Shown: positions 24,961-37,603 of the stretch, piece by piece
Position numbering within the stretch: the stretch's first letter is position 1
Layout of the letters: the number at the start of each line of letters is the position of its first letter
Source: Epiperipatus broadwayi
Taxonomy: Eukaryota; Onychophora; Udeonychophora; Euonychophora; Peripatidae
NCBI GenBank assembly: GCA_028023455.1
Contig: JAQFVV010006475.1
Location: 930,001-994,000 of the forward strand
Direction of reading: 5' to 3'
Length of the DNA: 64,000 bases
Translations under genes and position numbers: made by a program
Notes under the pieces: generated by a model
Databases searched by the model: none
The model's input: only the letters and a program-made list of their open reading frames with translations
What the model was told of the DNA's origin: nothing

Positions 24961-26390
24961 TCATGGATAAATAAAGCAGAACTGAGATATTTATTTGTAA
25001 GCCTACTTTTATGTACCTTTATTCTTTTACAATAGAAAGTAATTGGGTATTTAGTAGTTTGAATATTGAGAATATGTATTGATCTGTTAATAGATTAAGC
25101 AGTATTGATGTTCTTATGTTGTTGTTGGTTAAACATGGATCTTTGTCAAAGAATAAGATTAAAGATTTTCTTTTATTATTGGAAGATTCTATATATTTTA
25201 CTTTTTATTAGATTAGGGAGAGATGGATAATAGGTTTATGTTATTTCTCCTTTAATTTGTTCAGTTTATATTAATTATTTGGAAGAGCAGAACAAATTAT
25301 TATTAAAAAGAATTGTATATATTTAGTTATTTGTTAGATATGTTGATTGTTGTAGTTGAAAATAATAAATTGAAGGAGTTGGTAAATGAATTTAATTGTT
25401 TTGATCCTTCTAAAATATGTTGTGGGAGGAAGGATTAGATTTTGTTAAATTAAATTTTTTAGATTTATTAGTGATAAGAAATGTGAAGAATAATTGTTTG
25501 GTATATAATCACTATGTTAAGAATAAGGAATTAACATCTATAATTAAATCTGATAGCTATCAATCTGTATCTCATAAAATAGCTGCTTTAAAAAATTATT
25601 GGTAATAGAAATAAGATTAAATAATTCTAATGAGTTAGTTGTGTTTATAAAAGTTAATTTTATAAAGATTATTTGAATGTTGGCTACTCTGATAAATGTG
25701 TTAAAAGTATTATATTTAATAGTAATTATAATAATGTGAAGGATAAAGAAAAATTTGATTTTCTTTGCTTTTTAAATTGTCTTTTTAAAGAATTGTATGT
25801 AAAAATAGTAATTTGTTTGGAAATAAGAAAATTGCTTGAAAAAGAGCTATTACTTTGAATAATTTATTAAACAATACAAGGGAAATTTTTGATAGAAACT
25901 TCCTGGAATAGCGCATATTATTCCTGTTTTTGTAAGAAGATATATATGCATCAGAGTAGTTTGAGCTTAAATGAAAGAATAAAGATATATAAAAGTAGAG
26001 TTAGAAATAAATTTCTCAGTTCTGCTATAGGACACACTATTAATTTTGATGAGGCTAAGATTGTCTTCTTTGAAAAAAATGAAATAAAAAAAAAAAGAAT
26101 TAAAAAATCTTTATTATTAAAAATTTATGATTCTGAAGCAATTGCCTTGTCTAAAAGTTTTTAAGATTAATATTAAGGCTGTGTGTAATTTAAGTGGAAT
26201 TATGGGTAATTTTAATATAAAATGGGTTTTTTTTTGGTCAGAAAAATCATTGATTGTGTTTTAGAATTTAATTTCTTTGGCTATTCTGACTTAGTGATAA
26301 ATTTTGGGTCATTTTGATTATTTTATTGACTAATTTAGCTTTAGGCTTTTAAGGAATTATGATTACAAAGCTGTAACCAAGAGCCTTATA
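24961..26390 (+). pseudogene. Penelope-like retroelement: reverse transcriptase 3' half plus GIY-YIG endonuclease, decayed
   Basis: Several + frames together read as the C-terminal half of a Penelope-like polyprotein. In order: a YLEEQ-like motif near 25280; an RYVD motif at about 25336 whose second catalytic Asp is changed; LNFLDLLVIRN near 25450; the NHYVKNKEL...SDSY..VSHKIAA block at 25510-25580, typical of Penelope RTs; NVGYSDKCVKSIIFN at 25673; and a C-terminal domain at about 25889-26164 that corresponds to GIY-YIG endonuclease. In that domain the GIY and YIG motifs are degraded (AYY and YMH), while the downstream LSSAIG, INFDEAKIVF and LLLKIYDSEAIAL stretches survive. At least three frameshifts or stops break it, so it is inactive. 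A 3' UTR of about 220 bases follows, up to the (TA)n at 26391-26401 where the next repeat starts. Confidence 0.82.
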
Positions 26391-26401
26391 TCTATATATA
26401 T

Positions 26402-29400
26402 TGTACCGGTTCATTTATGCCTCTACGTATATCTACACACATTGAGCATGGAATGTGTGTTATGTAACAGAGCAACGATTGTAGGCATTCAGTTAGACAT
26501 CATTATTTATTATTTTCTAGAATTGCATCATAAAAGTAAATTACTACACTCATACCTTTGAAAGATCCGGTTCACCAAGACCTTTACGCACCACCTCTGA
26601 GAAAAGATTGCTCCCTCCCCAGAGGGATATGACTGCATAACTTAGATAAGGGTTAGTCCCTTTTTGACTTAATAAAATCAATAATATAGATGCTTTGCTT
26701 AATAAAGCACTAGAAAGATGGATATTCTAACAAATTACTCTATGTCCCGATAGAGATTAATCCCAGGCTAGCTCATCTACTCTTTATCTCAGGAAATTGG
26801 TTTGTTGCTTTGCTAATAAAGGAGGATAAACGATAGAATCTTAACTAATTACACAGCACAACATTGAAATTTTAATATTTTATCTCCACATTTATTTAGC
26901 CCTTAATTTTATAATATTACAAATAAATAACAACAGAAATATATAAATATGAAACACACTATGAAATTTTAATCAAAAACCCCAATTTAAAATCATTAAA
27001 TATTTACCCCATGGGATAGGATGGTCTAAGTTTCATCTTCATTTGCACACTCTACAGCATTTGATAGGATATATTCTATATGTGATTTCAATATATATAC
27101 GATCCATGGTAGATACGTGTTTCATCAAATAACCCTCTGTCTTTTTTTTTTTAATTTAATAAAGATTTATTATTCAACCGCAATTTATATTTGAATAAGA
27201 GAGTTCCTCAATCGACCCTGCCCGTAGTGAATCATCCCAACAAGGAACTAATAGACTTATTTATTCCCTTATTTTTTTTACTATTACTACTATCCTGCAT
27301 GTAGCGGATGGAACAAATTTATACTAATCGGAATGAATTTGCGGGAAGTAATAACATATTGAATTCTGCACGTGGCGGATTAAAAAGATAGAGTTATCTA
27401 TAAATGAACGCACACACTACATAGTCTTTCAAATATCTGGGATGGTAGATTTAATGACCCGCCATTTCTTTATAGGATACATTCTTAAAGAAAAGAACAG
27501 TTATTGACTGTAAATTAATCCTGCCCATAGCGGATATTTATGTAACAAAATAAGACTAAAGTGGGCAAACAGGCTAATGTCTACCACTTGTGTGTATCTA
27601 AATTTATGAGTAATCTACCTTCCTTAAATCATTAATCTAAAACATTCATAATATACTAAAAATTATTTTGGTAATAAAATCTATTGAATCACGTATAGAA
27701 TTAATAATAATAGAAGAAAAATCATTGGTCAAATATGTATAAAATATTACGTAAATTTTCACTCTCTGATAATAGTTATAACAATAAAAGGAAAAACAAA
27801 TCATTCTTAAAAAATATTTAAATCATGCACACAAAAAAAATAATTATATTTAGAATTAATATTCATTAAGGCTGTAGCCTCAATCACATGCATATAAAAT
27901 GCGATAGTAGGGACCTCTACAGATCTTAAAACCACAATCTTACTCTTGGAAGAAAAGAGTAAGGTTGTGGTTTTAAGACCTGTAGAGGTCCCTACTATCG
28001 CATTTTATACGCATGTGATTGAGGCTACAGCCTTAATGAATATTATTTACATAATGAATGTGCATTTAAATAAATTTATAATTACAACTTTATATTTAGA
28101 ATTATAAAGGGTTTTACTTCCCGTAGACTTCGTTTTCTTTCGGGCTGAGGGCTTCTGAAGGAGATATATACATCCTGAGCAGGCATCTGAAGGGGTCTCT
28201 TGTATGGGTGGCAGACAGAATAGTTTGTAAGCAGCTACATTTTCGAATGGACAGAGTCACATAACTTGGTGGTTACATAGGTCTTGAGCAGTGTGAATGC
28301 ACCGAAGCGGGTTCTCTACTCCATGTTCACTGGGGCAATACTATTCAGTCTTGATTTCCTATTATCAAATGGATCCATGTTAAGATGATTTCTCGTTGAA
28401 ATTATTATATTAATTCTCTCAATAACTTGCGATATCTTTCTATCAAATCTATTTCGTTCAGCAAACTTTCTGGTCACATTCCCGATTCCTCTCTAGATTT
28501 CTATTTGCAGGTTTTCTTTTTTTATTTCTTCAGATTAAGCATAATTACAGCTTGCACTGACTTTGAGATTTTACTGTCAATTATATATTTTTTGTTTACC
28601 GATCATCAGCGAGAATAAGTCAATTGGTTTTAACTTCATGCATTGAACTCTCTGCCTTCAACTCAACTGAATTCAATCTATCGAACTGAATGAATGAATT
28701 TACAATAATCCCCTATATCACCTGATCAGCATACATATATCTCACTCATTACAGGGTCCCCTCTACAAACTATTGCTGTTTTCGATTTTTTAATTAGTTT
28801 AATTAAACTAACTACAAACTTTTCTTATCTTTTTAAATCTATTTAAGAATTTTCTTTTAAACCATTAGTGATTCACATTCCTATCCCATATTTTAATTAA
28901 TTTTTAATCTGCAGGTGTCGAGCCATATGCTTTTACAATTTTCTCTAAAAAAATACTATAACAAAAGAGAGAAGTCGCTGACTTGCCTGCGGTCATTAAA
29001 ACCATAATTAACAAAGAAAACAAAAATTTTATAAAGATTACGTGTTGTAACAAGGTTAACATTATTTTAAAAAATTTATATATAAATTTACTTTCAACAT
29101 GTAATCCAAAAATAAAAACATACATCGAAATTTGATAATTTAAAAAGAAAATATATTTAGTTGCTGGGTTGTTTACACTTAACTTTCCCAGTATAATTTT
29201 ATATCCCCACCATATCAAAAATAACAGATTTATTAAAACAGAAAAAAAAAATATGTATTTCACTTTAAATGTATATGTTTGTACATTTAAAATGTATCCT
29301 CATCATTTATCTTTTTTAATTTAAATTATCTTACATGTGCAAATGAAGAGAAAGTATACTTACACAGACCAACCTTTTATTATTTCTTTTATATATATAT

Positions 29401-29470
29401 ATATGTTTATTCAGGCTGCAACTATGCTTGCAGCCATCTTTGTGCCAGTCATTTAAGACTGACTGTCACA
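26402..29470 (-). mobile_element. Solo-LTR-like repeat, family 1 copy A (TGT...ACA ends, ATATAT flanks)
   Basis: The element is collinear, in reverse complement, with 49629-56192 once later insertions are set aside. Matching blocks are at 29470-29330, 29290-28900, 28770-28700, 28340-28100, 27590-27000 and 26860-26402. Read on the minus strand it begins TGTGACAGTCAG and ends ACCGGTACA. Both flanks read ATATAT, as for copy B. The body has no retained coding sequence. An LTR is the simplest reading because of the TG...CA ends; about 2.9 kb without the hairpin insert is long for an LTR. A non-autonomous DNA element with imperfect TGTRCCRGACA termini is the alternative. Confidence 0.65.
27857..28045. 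repeat. Near-perfect 189-bp hairpin (91-bp arms, 7-base loop) inserted in copy A
   Basis: Bases 27857-27947 are the reverse complement of 27955-28045 with only three mismatches; the loop is GGAAGAA. Directly outside the outer pairs CATTAAGG...CCTTAATG lies AATATT on both sides, a possible target duplication, although it is itself palindromic. The sister copy B has no such hairpin, so it was added after the copies separated. The arm similarity, much higher than the A/B similarity, shows it is young or kept alike. A fold-back MITE is the best reading. Confidence 0.8.
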
Positions 29471-30219
29471 ATATATTGTAAATGAAAACTTATTTATATT
29501 CTAATGCTAAAATCTATAAACAATGCTAATGAAGCAACATTGTTTTATGAATAGTTATATTCCTTTGTTGGATGAGTCACATGTAAAGGAAACTATTCTA
29601 ACGAATAAAATTTAAAAATGATAGTATAAAATAATATACTGATTATAACACTAGACAAGTAATATAGATGGAACGGACTATCAGTAAATGCCCTCAGATT
29701 AGATAACCCCAAAGGTACTGAAAATATAACTTAGCAGTGCTAGTTGGCTTGCAAACTAAATGCATTACATATTTGGGCAACTACCTGGAATAAATATAAT
29801 TGAATCACATGATTTTCTCCACTTATATATTACATATCTGGACAATCTAAATATGTTGAGTAAATTTCCTACTCAGGCAATTTAAAATTTAATGAGTAAA
29901 TAAATAAATTGATCACAAATGTTTTTAAAGTGGTTCATATACCATCTACATGACAATAGACTCATAAATTTATAAAAAGTGGCAATGAATTCCTATGAAT
30001 ATTCTTGACTGGCCAAGAAAATAAAATTTATTGACTGTCTTACTGGCTAGTGAAGTATCACCTGTAATATATTGTAGGGCGAGATAAAATATTTATATAC
30101 TGGATCATGCAGTAGTAAATCAAAACATCCATTATTAATATCACAACATAAATTTATTAAGATAGTCATTGATTTATGTGTAGTGATCAGAACAATAATT
30201 TATAACAGTGATTAACATC
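29471..30219. other. AT-rich spacer, nothing recognised
   Basis: No motif or repeat noticed. Confidence 0.4.
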
Positions 30220-30227
30220 CTCTAATG

Positions 30228-30705
30228 CAGTGATCTTCAACCCTTGGTCCGCGGACCGGTGCCAGGCCACAGGAAAGTTTGTAATAACAAAATAATAAGA
30301 GTTTAAACTTTTAATTAATATAAACAATTTTTTTTTTTTCATCTCATTTTTACCCAATTAAAAAAAAAGAAACAGAACGAAAACAAAATCTAATCAATCA
30401 TACATAAATTCATTGTTTTTTTTAGTTATCACAGATATTTATGAGGGGGGGGGGTAGAATTAAATTTTTTATTACTTTTCTAAAAAAATTCAAAATTAAA
30501 AAAAAAAGTTTTTTTATTATACAAACTCCATATATATATAATTTTATTTGTATATTTAAGTTGTTTTGATCAGTTATAATAATTATGCTCATCTAAAGCT
30601 AAGCAGTTTACATCTTTAAGAAAATTTATCTACAGACTTCTTCCCCCGCGAAACCTTATCCTTATTTTTACCGGTCCGCAGGTGTGAAAAGGTTGAAGAC
30701 CATTG
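30228..30705. mobile_element. hAT-type MITE, copy 1, with exact 8-bp target duplication
   Basis: CTCTAATG occurs immediately before (30220-30227) and after (30706-30713). The ends are CAGTGATCTTCAACC and, in reverse complement, CAATGGTCTTCAACC, followed inward by TTGGTCCGCGGACCGGT and the matching ACCGGTCCGCAGG. CAGNG termini with 8-bp duplications are the hAT signature. No transposase is inside; it holds A/T tracts and a poly-G run. It is homologous along its length to 63242-63759. Confidence 0.9.
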
Positions 30706-30713
30706 CTCTAATG

Positions 30714-33170
30714 TGCATTTATTATTCATTTATAGTTCACTCTTGAATTAAATATGACATGTTTTATAATTAAAATTATCAATACATATAGTCAAAAAAG
30801 AATTAACTATAAATTTCTTTCATACAAGTAAAAATTAAATATACAGACGAATTTTAATATTATTATAAAATATATATATAGTAATCAGCGATATTTTATA
30901 ATTATAATGTTTAATTAAATTATACTAATATTATTTTTGTTTTAATTAACGTTGTACTTTTTTTACTTGATATTATTTCTTTAAATTATCTAAATTATTA
31001 ATTGACAGACCAGACTGCATTGTAATTAACTCTATTAATTTTAGAAGATTTTATAAATATTTATAAATGTTATCATTATAATTTCAACAATTGTTAATAA
31101 GTAATATGTAAGGCTCCTTAGTCATTCTTAATCCTTAAATGTTGCATGATTAATATTCCTTTGTCAATATTACAATATAAATAAAAAAAATTGCAGTTTT
31201 AACTTCAATAGTGGTCAGCATAGCATTTTGTTGTTAATCATTCCATTTAAATCATAGACATTAAATAGAAGAGACTTCTGTTCCTTCCTTCCAGGGCCAT
31301 CTATCACAATATATTTTCTTTGCTGCAAGTTTAAAATCTATTTCTAAGGTAAGGTAATGTTAAAATACAAAAAAATTTTAAATCAAAAAAAGTTCGTGTT
31401 ATTCCTTCTGAAGAAATTCCTTTCTATCTCTATAGTAACGTAAACAATGCAGTCTAGATTTTTAAAGACTGGTTTTTGAACATGTGATTTCTTTCTTCTA
31501 ATTTTAATAAAGCATTGTTGTCATTCAGCAATAATTTTTTTTCTCTATAATTTAAATAAAAAATATTTTTAATAAATAAATGACTCATTTATCCTACATT
31601 TATTTAAAACAAACATTTTTATTAAACAATTGATCTTGAATTGTTCTTTTTACTTAGCAATTTATAAACCATAAAAAATGACAAACTGAAGATGTGTGTG
31701 TATACTACATACATATACAGTATATAGATTAGTATCTGCTCACTTCCTTTCTCCTAATTTTGAGGTTAAAAGACTGCTATTGATGTGGATATATTTAACA
31801 TTTTAACAAATTTGGGATGTTACTAGTGCCTAGGTTATTTGAAGTGAATATTTCTCTCAATGTTTACTTTAAATTAAAGAATTTTTGATATAATTTATGT
31901 ATCATCCACATAAAGCCTTGCATGATTTAATGCAGTGGTAATGAACTTTGGAACAACAAATCCATAGACTGTAGCTTCAACTTAGTCACAATGCTCAAAC
32001 TTTTTACAAACAATAACTATTTGATTATTTATTTATTCACATAAGCAAGTACTACTGTAATATATATTTGAGAGCTGGAATAACAATGCCGTAAAGATAT
32101 ATGATTTCCCTCATATTCTAATCAATATATATGGAAAGCAGGACAGAGAAAGAGAAAATCCTCAAACTATATTTTGCTCCCTGAAAAGATGAAGAAAGTT
32201 AATAAAGTAAATAATTCTAGATAGGTATATTAATGTATGTAAAGTCTCATTAAAATATGTTAATATTGCTCAGTAATAATGTTTCATATAAATGAGTATT
32301 TAAATGATAGGTAAAATGGTATTGTGCTTATATTTTCCTATCATAGCAAAGGGTGGACTTTACATAATGAAGAGATTATTATATACATCTTCTGATGATA
32401 TCAACATCAACTGATCAATTGACAACTGATATCAGGTCTCTTAACAATTATGTAAATTATTTACTTAGTAATATGGGTTATATTAACATAATACTTAGTT
32501 AAATTATTGTAGAAATTAAATGATTAAACTATTAAAGATTTGTATACTATTGGTATAGTATTTGGGAAGGATAGTGTTATTGCCTATTTGAAATTGTCAC
32601 TCACTAATAATTGGGGTGACTTTGAAAATTGCAATGACCTGTAGATAAAGATATAAAGTGATTTTAAATATTATTATCTGCCTGATTGTCAGTGAGAACA
32701 TGGTATTCTTTGAGCATATCATATAGTTATTTGACTCAGTTCTATAGGATGCATCAATTTGATTACTGTTTTGAATGTTTTAATGTCTATTAGGTCTATC
32801 ATAAAATTTATTACTGTTTATGACTATTAGGTGATGATAGAGTGATATTACAGAAACTTTCAGATTTTTTTTCCATTTGATGATATATAAAATGATTTGA
32901 CAATCTTTTATTCTTACATATTAATCCTCCAACACATATTAGACCTGTTCTATAACATTTCACATTCATATCAATCTGCTGATAGGTTTCTAATCTTGTG
33001 ATCTGACTAAATAATGTGTACACTTGGATCTTGTATGAGGTTAAAATAATAAATTCATCAAAACATTCCATGTGTACATTTTTTTCACAAGATTTACAAA
33101 GTTATTGGCAGTCTGAATACATATGTGAAAAGGTGTAGCAGTCTTAATGCATGATAGAAATTGCACCAGA
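30714..33170. other. AT-rich stretch, no supported gene
   Basis: Only short open frames without motifs and simple AT repeats. Confidence 0.45.
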
Positions 33171-33174
33171 CTAA

Positions 33175-33345
33175 ATCTGACAATACTAAAAATATTAATT
33201 TCTGACAATACTAAAAATATGAATTTCAGACAAAAAATTGCACAGAATATTAATTTCTAACAATGCTAAAAATATTAATTTCAACAAAAAAGAAATCTTA
33301 AAAGTACATTTTTAACAATAGTAAAAATATTGATTTGACGTAAAA
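33175..33345. repeat. Short tandem repeat, ~27-bp unit, about five copies
   Basis: Units of the form ACAATACTAAAAATATTAATTTCTG follow one another, with some broken copies. Confidence 0.65.
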
Positions 33346-33351
33346 ATGTAA

Positions 33352-33455
33352 AATATGACATGCCATTATGCAATCCCCAAATTTTAATTTAAATATGGAC
33401 TAATATGTCATGCCATTATGAAATTCCCAAATGTAAATTTAAATATAGACAAAAC
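33352..33455. repeat. Tandem duplication, ~55-bp unit, two copies
   Basis: ATATGACATGCCATTATGCAATCCCCAAAT... at about 33353 recurs at about 33405 as ATATGTCATGCCATTATGAAATTCCCAAAT..., both ending TTTAAATATRGAC. Confidence 0.7.
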
Positions 33456-33639
33456 AATCACTAAATTACAAAATACCCTAAAATATTACAAAAAAAAACA
33501 GTAAAATATACACATATGGTATTTACTATGTAATATATAACAGAAATTGTCGTGATGAAACAATCTATTTGTTTTACTTTAATTTAAGTGAATACGTTTT
33601 TTTCCCAAAATGAAGACTAAAAATAAAATTGTATTTTTC

Positions 33640-33965
33640 CCCAAATGCACAATTACTTAACATGTGATTGTATTTGTGGTTCACACAAAAATGATTGTAA
33701 CTGGAAATTCATAATTCAGCACTTTTATAGGCCTTTCAAATGTCTGAATAAATTGTTGATCCCTCTTTCACATTTTGTTTGATGAGTTGCTGCTGTTCTA
33801 TCATTAATTGTCATGCTAAAACACTTGTTGGTCTCCCTGCCCAAGCCACCAAACATCCACTGTTTGAGAAGAATTCTTCCAGCTTGGTTTTTCCTTTTTG
33901 TGAAACGGCTGTCATCAATTTTGACAATTTTGTTAGGACTTCCAATTTTACATTTTCTTGAAACT
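33640..33965 (-). pseudogene. Merlin / IS1016-type (ISXO2-like) transposase fragment
   Basis: Reading from about 33950 downward, the minus strand encodes PNKIVKIDDSRFTKRKNQAG, then QWMFGGLGRET.KCF, then NDRTAATHQTK, then a degraded NNLFRHLKG. This follows the order of the Merlin DDE domain: first Asp in V.ID(E/D)S.F..RK, then the QWVFGG.CRETGECF block, DRSAATL, and GS.IYSD.W.AY with the second Asp. The second Asp codon is not intact here. Shortly after, in another frame, EFPVTI..VNHKYNHM resembles the VNHS..FVDP.TGAHT stretch. N- and C-termini are missing and terminal inverted repeats were not found. About 60 codons remain open, the rest is shifted: a dead fragment. Confidence 0.78.
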
Positions 33966-36150
33966 ATAAAACATCATTCATTTCAGTAGCAAGTAGATTG
34001 TAGAAATTGTCATTATTTTGTACTGTTTTTTTTTTTTAAAAAAAAAAAGGAATATTAATCAGGAAATTATGAAAATGAAATCAAAATGAAAAGCACGTGA
34101 AATGTGAAGTAAAAATCATTGAATCAAAACTATGAATACAATGAATAAAAATTAGTAAAAAATAGTTAAAAATGCAATTGACTTCACTAAAGGTCTTGTC
34201 AAAATGAAATCTGGGCAATAACTGAGAATGTAAGATTATTATAAAAAATTAGGTTTTGGGACAAGATCAGATGACATCACTGAATTTATTTGATGTTATC
34301 GCAACATTACATATTTATTGCAGATATGAAGGGGTGTATCATCTTTTCTATGTTGCAGGACTAGTATGCAAGTACCATTATTTGTTTAATACATTGTAAA
34401 AAACAATAGATTATTCTTGAACTGGTTATAAATTGGATGCAAATCACAAGGAATTTTTTTTCCCTAACATACTTTCAAAAAGTTATTTTATTTATCACAC
34501 ATGATGCTACAATTAATTTTACTATATTATAATTAGTGAAAAAACTGGTTTAATCAAAACTTGTGTATATGACAGAATACAATATAATCTATTATAGATA
34601 ATGAAATGCTGCATGAAAAATAATACATGTGAAAGAATAGACATTTTTTAGATAAATTGGAAATCCTCCCATTTGACATTTCAAATCTTTTTTTATATAA
34701 GAAAAGATAATTAATAATATTGTAATTGATGATTGTATTTACAATATCTTTTTTTTATGAATACATTATACATCCCAAAATTTAAAACGCACCCAATATG
34801 ATGATAGATTATTACTCTATAATGATTATCAGACATTTTTTTGTAGTGAATTAAAATTTGTAAACTTTTAGTTATGCATTAAAATCACTTATATTGAAAG
34901 TTCCAAACTTCATATTACTGTTATTTATTATCATAGTCAAAGACTAAAAATTTATTTTCCATTGAGAAAATGCTTTTTGTACCATCTTAAAAATCATTGG
35001 ATTCATCAAGAGAATTTTTTCTTTAATTTATTTATTTATTATTATTATTATTACTGTTTTATTTATGATTGTTTTCATCACTAGAACAATATAATATTAA
35101 TCCGTAAGTATAACATGGTGAAAAGTGTTGATTTGTTAATAAGGATCATACCAAGAAAACTGTTGAATTACTAATAAATTTATTATTCTTCATTCTACAT
35201 ATCTTGGGTAATTGCCCTGCTAAAATTGTTTATATATTTTGATTGTTGTTTCTATTTTATTCTTTAAATTCTTCATGAAAAATGAAATCGAGTAAAATTT
35301 AATAAAATACTACATAGAATGCAGCTGCTGTAAGATTTTAATTTATTTAATGTAAATCTTTTATATTTCTAAAATATAAATGTACTTCTACATAAAAAAA
35401 AATGTTTAAAAAATTATATCCATCTACATGGAGATATTATATATACTGTATATTTTTTAAAAAAAAAGCTTATAATACTACTCACCAGATGTATTTATAT
35501 AGAATATATTTGCAAAAAAAACTAACAACAATAACACTGAATATCACATCACATAATACAATTTATAACTTAACAGTCTTCAAATATTCATATTTAAAAA
35601 TGCCACGAAGCATTACCTACATATTAGAAAGTTACAATGAGTATAAAAGGAGTTGAAATGCCCACATTTTAATTATAAAAATTTCCATGATTTCATCCAG
35701 TGCCTTACTTCAACAGACTAGCATGCAACCACTGAGATAATAGCTTGAAATTGTTGATGTGTAAAGATATATCTGTCAATATATAAAAATAGGTGCTGTA
35801 TGTTTATTTTATCAAAATTTGCAATTATATCTTTATTGATATTATTTGTAGGACCAGTCATCTATATGTTGGGGACTGGATGCAAGAATTTTTTGTGGAC
35901 CCTATAAAAATTTTATTGGGAAAATTTTACATTAAATTAATAAAATTTGAATTACATATTTGTAACATAAATAATGTGAAAATGTAGTAAATTAAAAAAA
36001 ATAATTTACAGACTTATTTCAACATTCAGTAGTAGTTGTTACAATACACAATGAATTAATGAGTTTATAGCTGAAAATTAATTTTTATTGTTACATGACA
36101 TTGTAGTACAACTATAGCAACTGAAGTGTTTTCTTTTCTTTTTTATAATT
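33966..36150. other. AT-rich stretch, no supported gene
   Basis: Simple repeats (ATT)n near 35030-35050 and small open frames only. Confidence 0.45.
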
Positions 36151-36157
36151 TATAAAA

Positions 36158-37600
36158 CTAGACTTTATAAATAATATTACTAAAGAATGAAATGTTATCT
36201 TGTGACATTATGGATCTGGGGTAAATTTTAATTAATTTTAATTTACTAAATGAGCATTCTGTACTTGCTACAGTAATTGAAAGTGTTAAATAAATTTTAA
36301 ATGCAATCGAAATGTAGGAAAAACTTTTGTTATAATTATTTTCCATTACAAATTTAAGCAGATCAAATGGATTTATTTTGAATAAAAATTTCTATTATAT
36401 TTCTTATTAAAAATTCTTTGTTCATAAATTCTTAAAAATGAATATTTTTTTACAAAATTTATTTCCCACCCTTTTTTTAGTTCAAGAGAACAGGTTTCTT
36501 CAACCAAATAATTAATGTTTTATAATTTTCTAAAATTTCTGGAATTGACTTAAGTCTTTCATTTATCTATTTGATAAATCAAAATGTCTGTGAAGGGGTA
36601 AAATCACAAAATCTTATAACCTATCACAGAGCCATCTAAAGTTTTATCAATGCCTATCTCAGGAAAAATATTTTCTTTTATTGATATGATAGATAGGAAA
36701 CTCCATACTTCTACTTAGTCTTTTAATAAATTTTTTAGCTTCTTCTAATATTACCAATTCACTATATCTTATAAATATTAACAAATATAGCTTCTCTAAC
36801 AAGCGTAAAAGTGCATAATTTTTGGGATTATATTTTATGTGTTAGAGTAGGTTTTGTACTGATTTAATAAGTGATCAAATAGATTCTAATGTTATATTTT
36901 TATACTGTAAAACAATGTTTATTTTATTTATTACATTTCAGATATTATATCAAAATAAAAATTAAGTAACAAAGGAAATTTTGTAATATTTTCTAACACA
37001 ATATTAGCTTTGAAAATAAATGAATAATCAGATGATGTGTTAATAAGTTCATTCAGGGCAGATGTAATTTTTTTCATTTGAAAAGCTTTCATTAAATTGA
37101 TTTATGCTTACTATCTGCTGGTAATTATTGATTTTAAAATTATATTTATATGTTTAGTAATATTTTCCAGTATTTGATTGTATCTGAAAAGAGAATAATT
37201 CAAAAATTTTTATTGATTCTATAAGTAATGGTTGCTGCATTATAAAGAAGTAAATTAAAATAATGAGCTGGATATGGTACATAAGATGCATTTTGATTCA
37301 TTTTTTTATTCCTGCCTTTACTCCTTTACACTACCTTTTCATGTAAGTACCATTCTCAAATAGTTGTCATCTGTAGTCCATAATATCTACATAGGATGAT
37401 TTTAAAATAGCTTCAATGTTACATTTATAATTTTTGTATATATATTTTTATGATAAATACTTTAGTTGAAAAGTCTTAATTTGGTTGAAAAAATTAAATT
37501 TATTTTTAACTCTATAAAAATTTACTTCTTTTCTTTGACTTGGTAATTCTCAGAGCATTCATTTGCTTCATTTAAACAATAATTAGCAAACAATGCTTTC
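36158..37600 (-). pseudogene. hAT transposase (ZMYM1-like type), C-terminal part, decayed
   Basis: The clearest piece is 36346-36158 on the minus strand, where YLTLSITVASTECSFSKLKL and the following IYPRSIMSQDNI match the hAT C-terminal dimerisation region (usual form LTLPVTVASAERSFSKLKLIK.YLRSTM.Q.RL). Further upstream on the same strand, across many frameshifts, come NQNASYVPYPAHYFNLLLY with NAA after it near 37290-37225 (usual C.AHSLNLV...A), a degraded Trp-ending block, SALNELINTSSDYSF near 37060, KANIVLENITKFP near 37000, and PEIGIDKTLDG-like remains near 36650. The order fits one transposase. The N-terminal zinc finger is not seen: the LTR element starts at 37604 and may have cut the gene. 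Confidence 0.75.
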
Positions 37601-37603
37601 AAC

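Noticed and set aside
26391-26401. Exact 3' target duplication for the Penelope-like element
   Set aside because: The element runs into (TA)n next to copy A, so no duplication can be told from the microsatellite.
28904-29263. Minus-strand frame of 119 codons with membrane-like hydrophobic stretches
   Set aside because: It lies wholly inside the copy A repeat, and the matching part of copy B has no equivalent open frame. AT-rich non-coding DNA easily gives hydrophobic translations.
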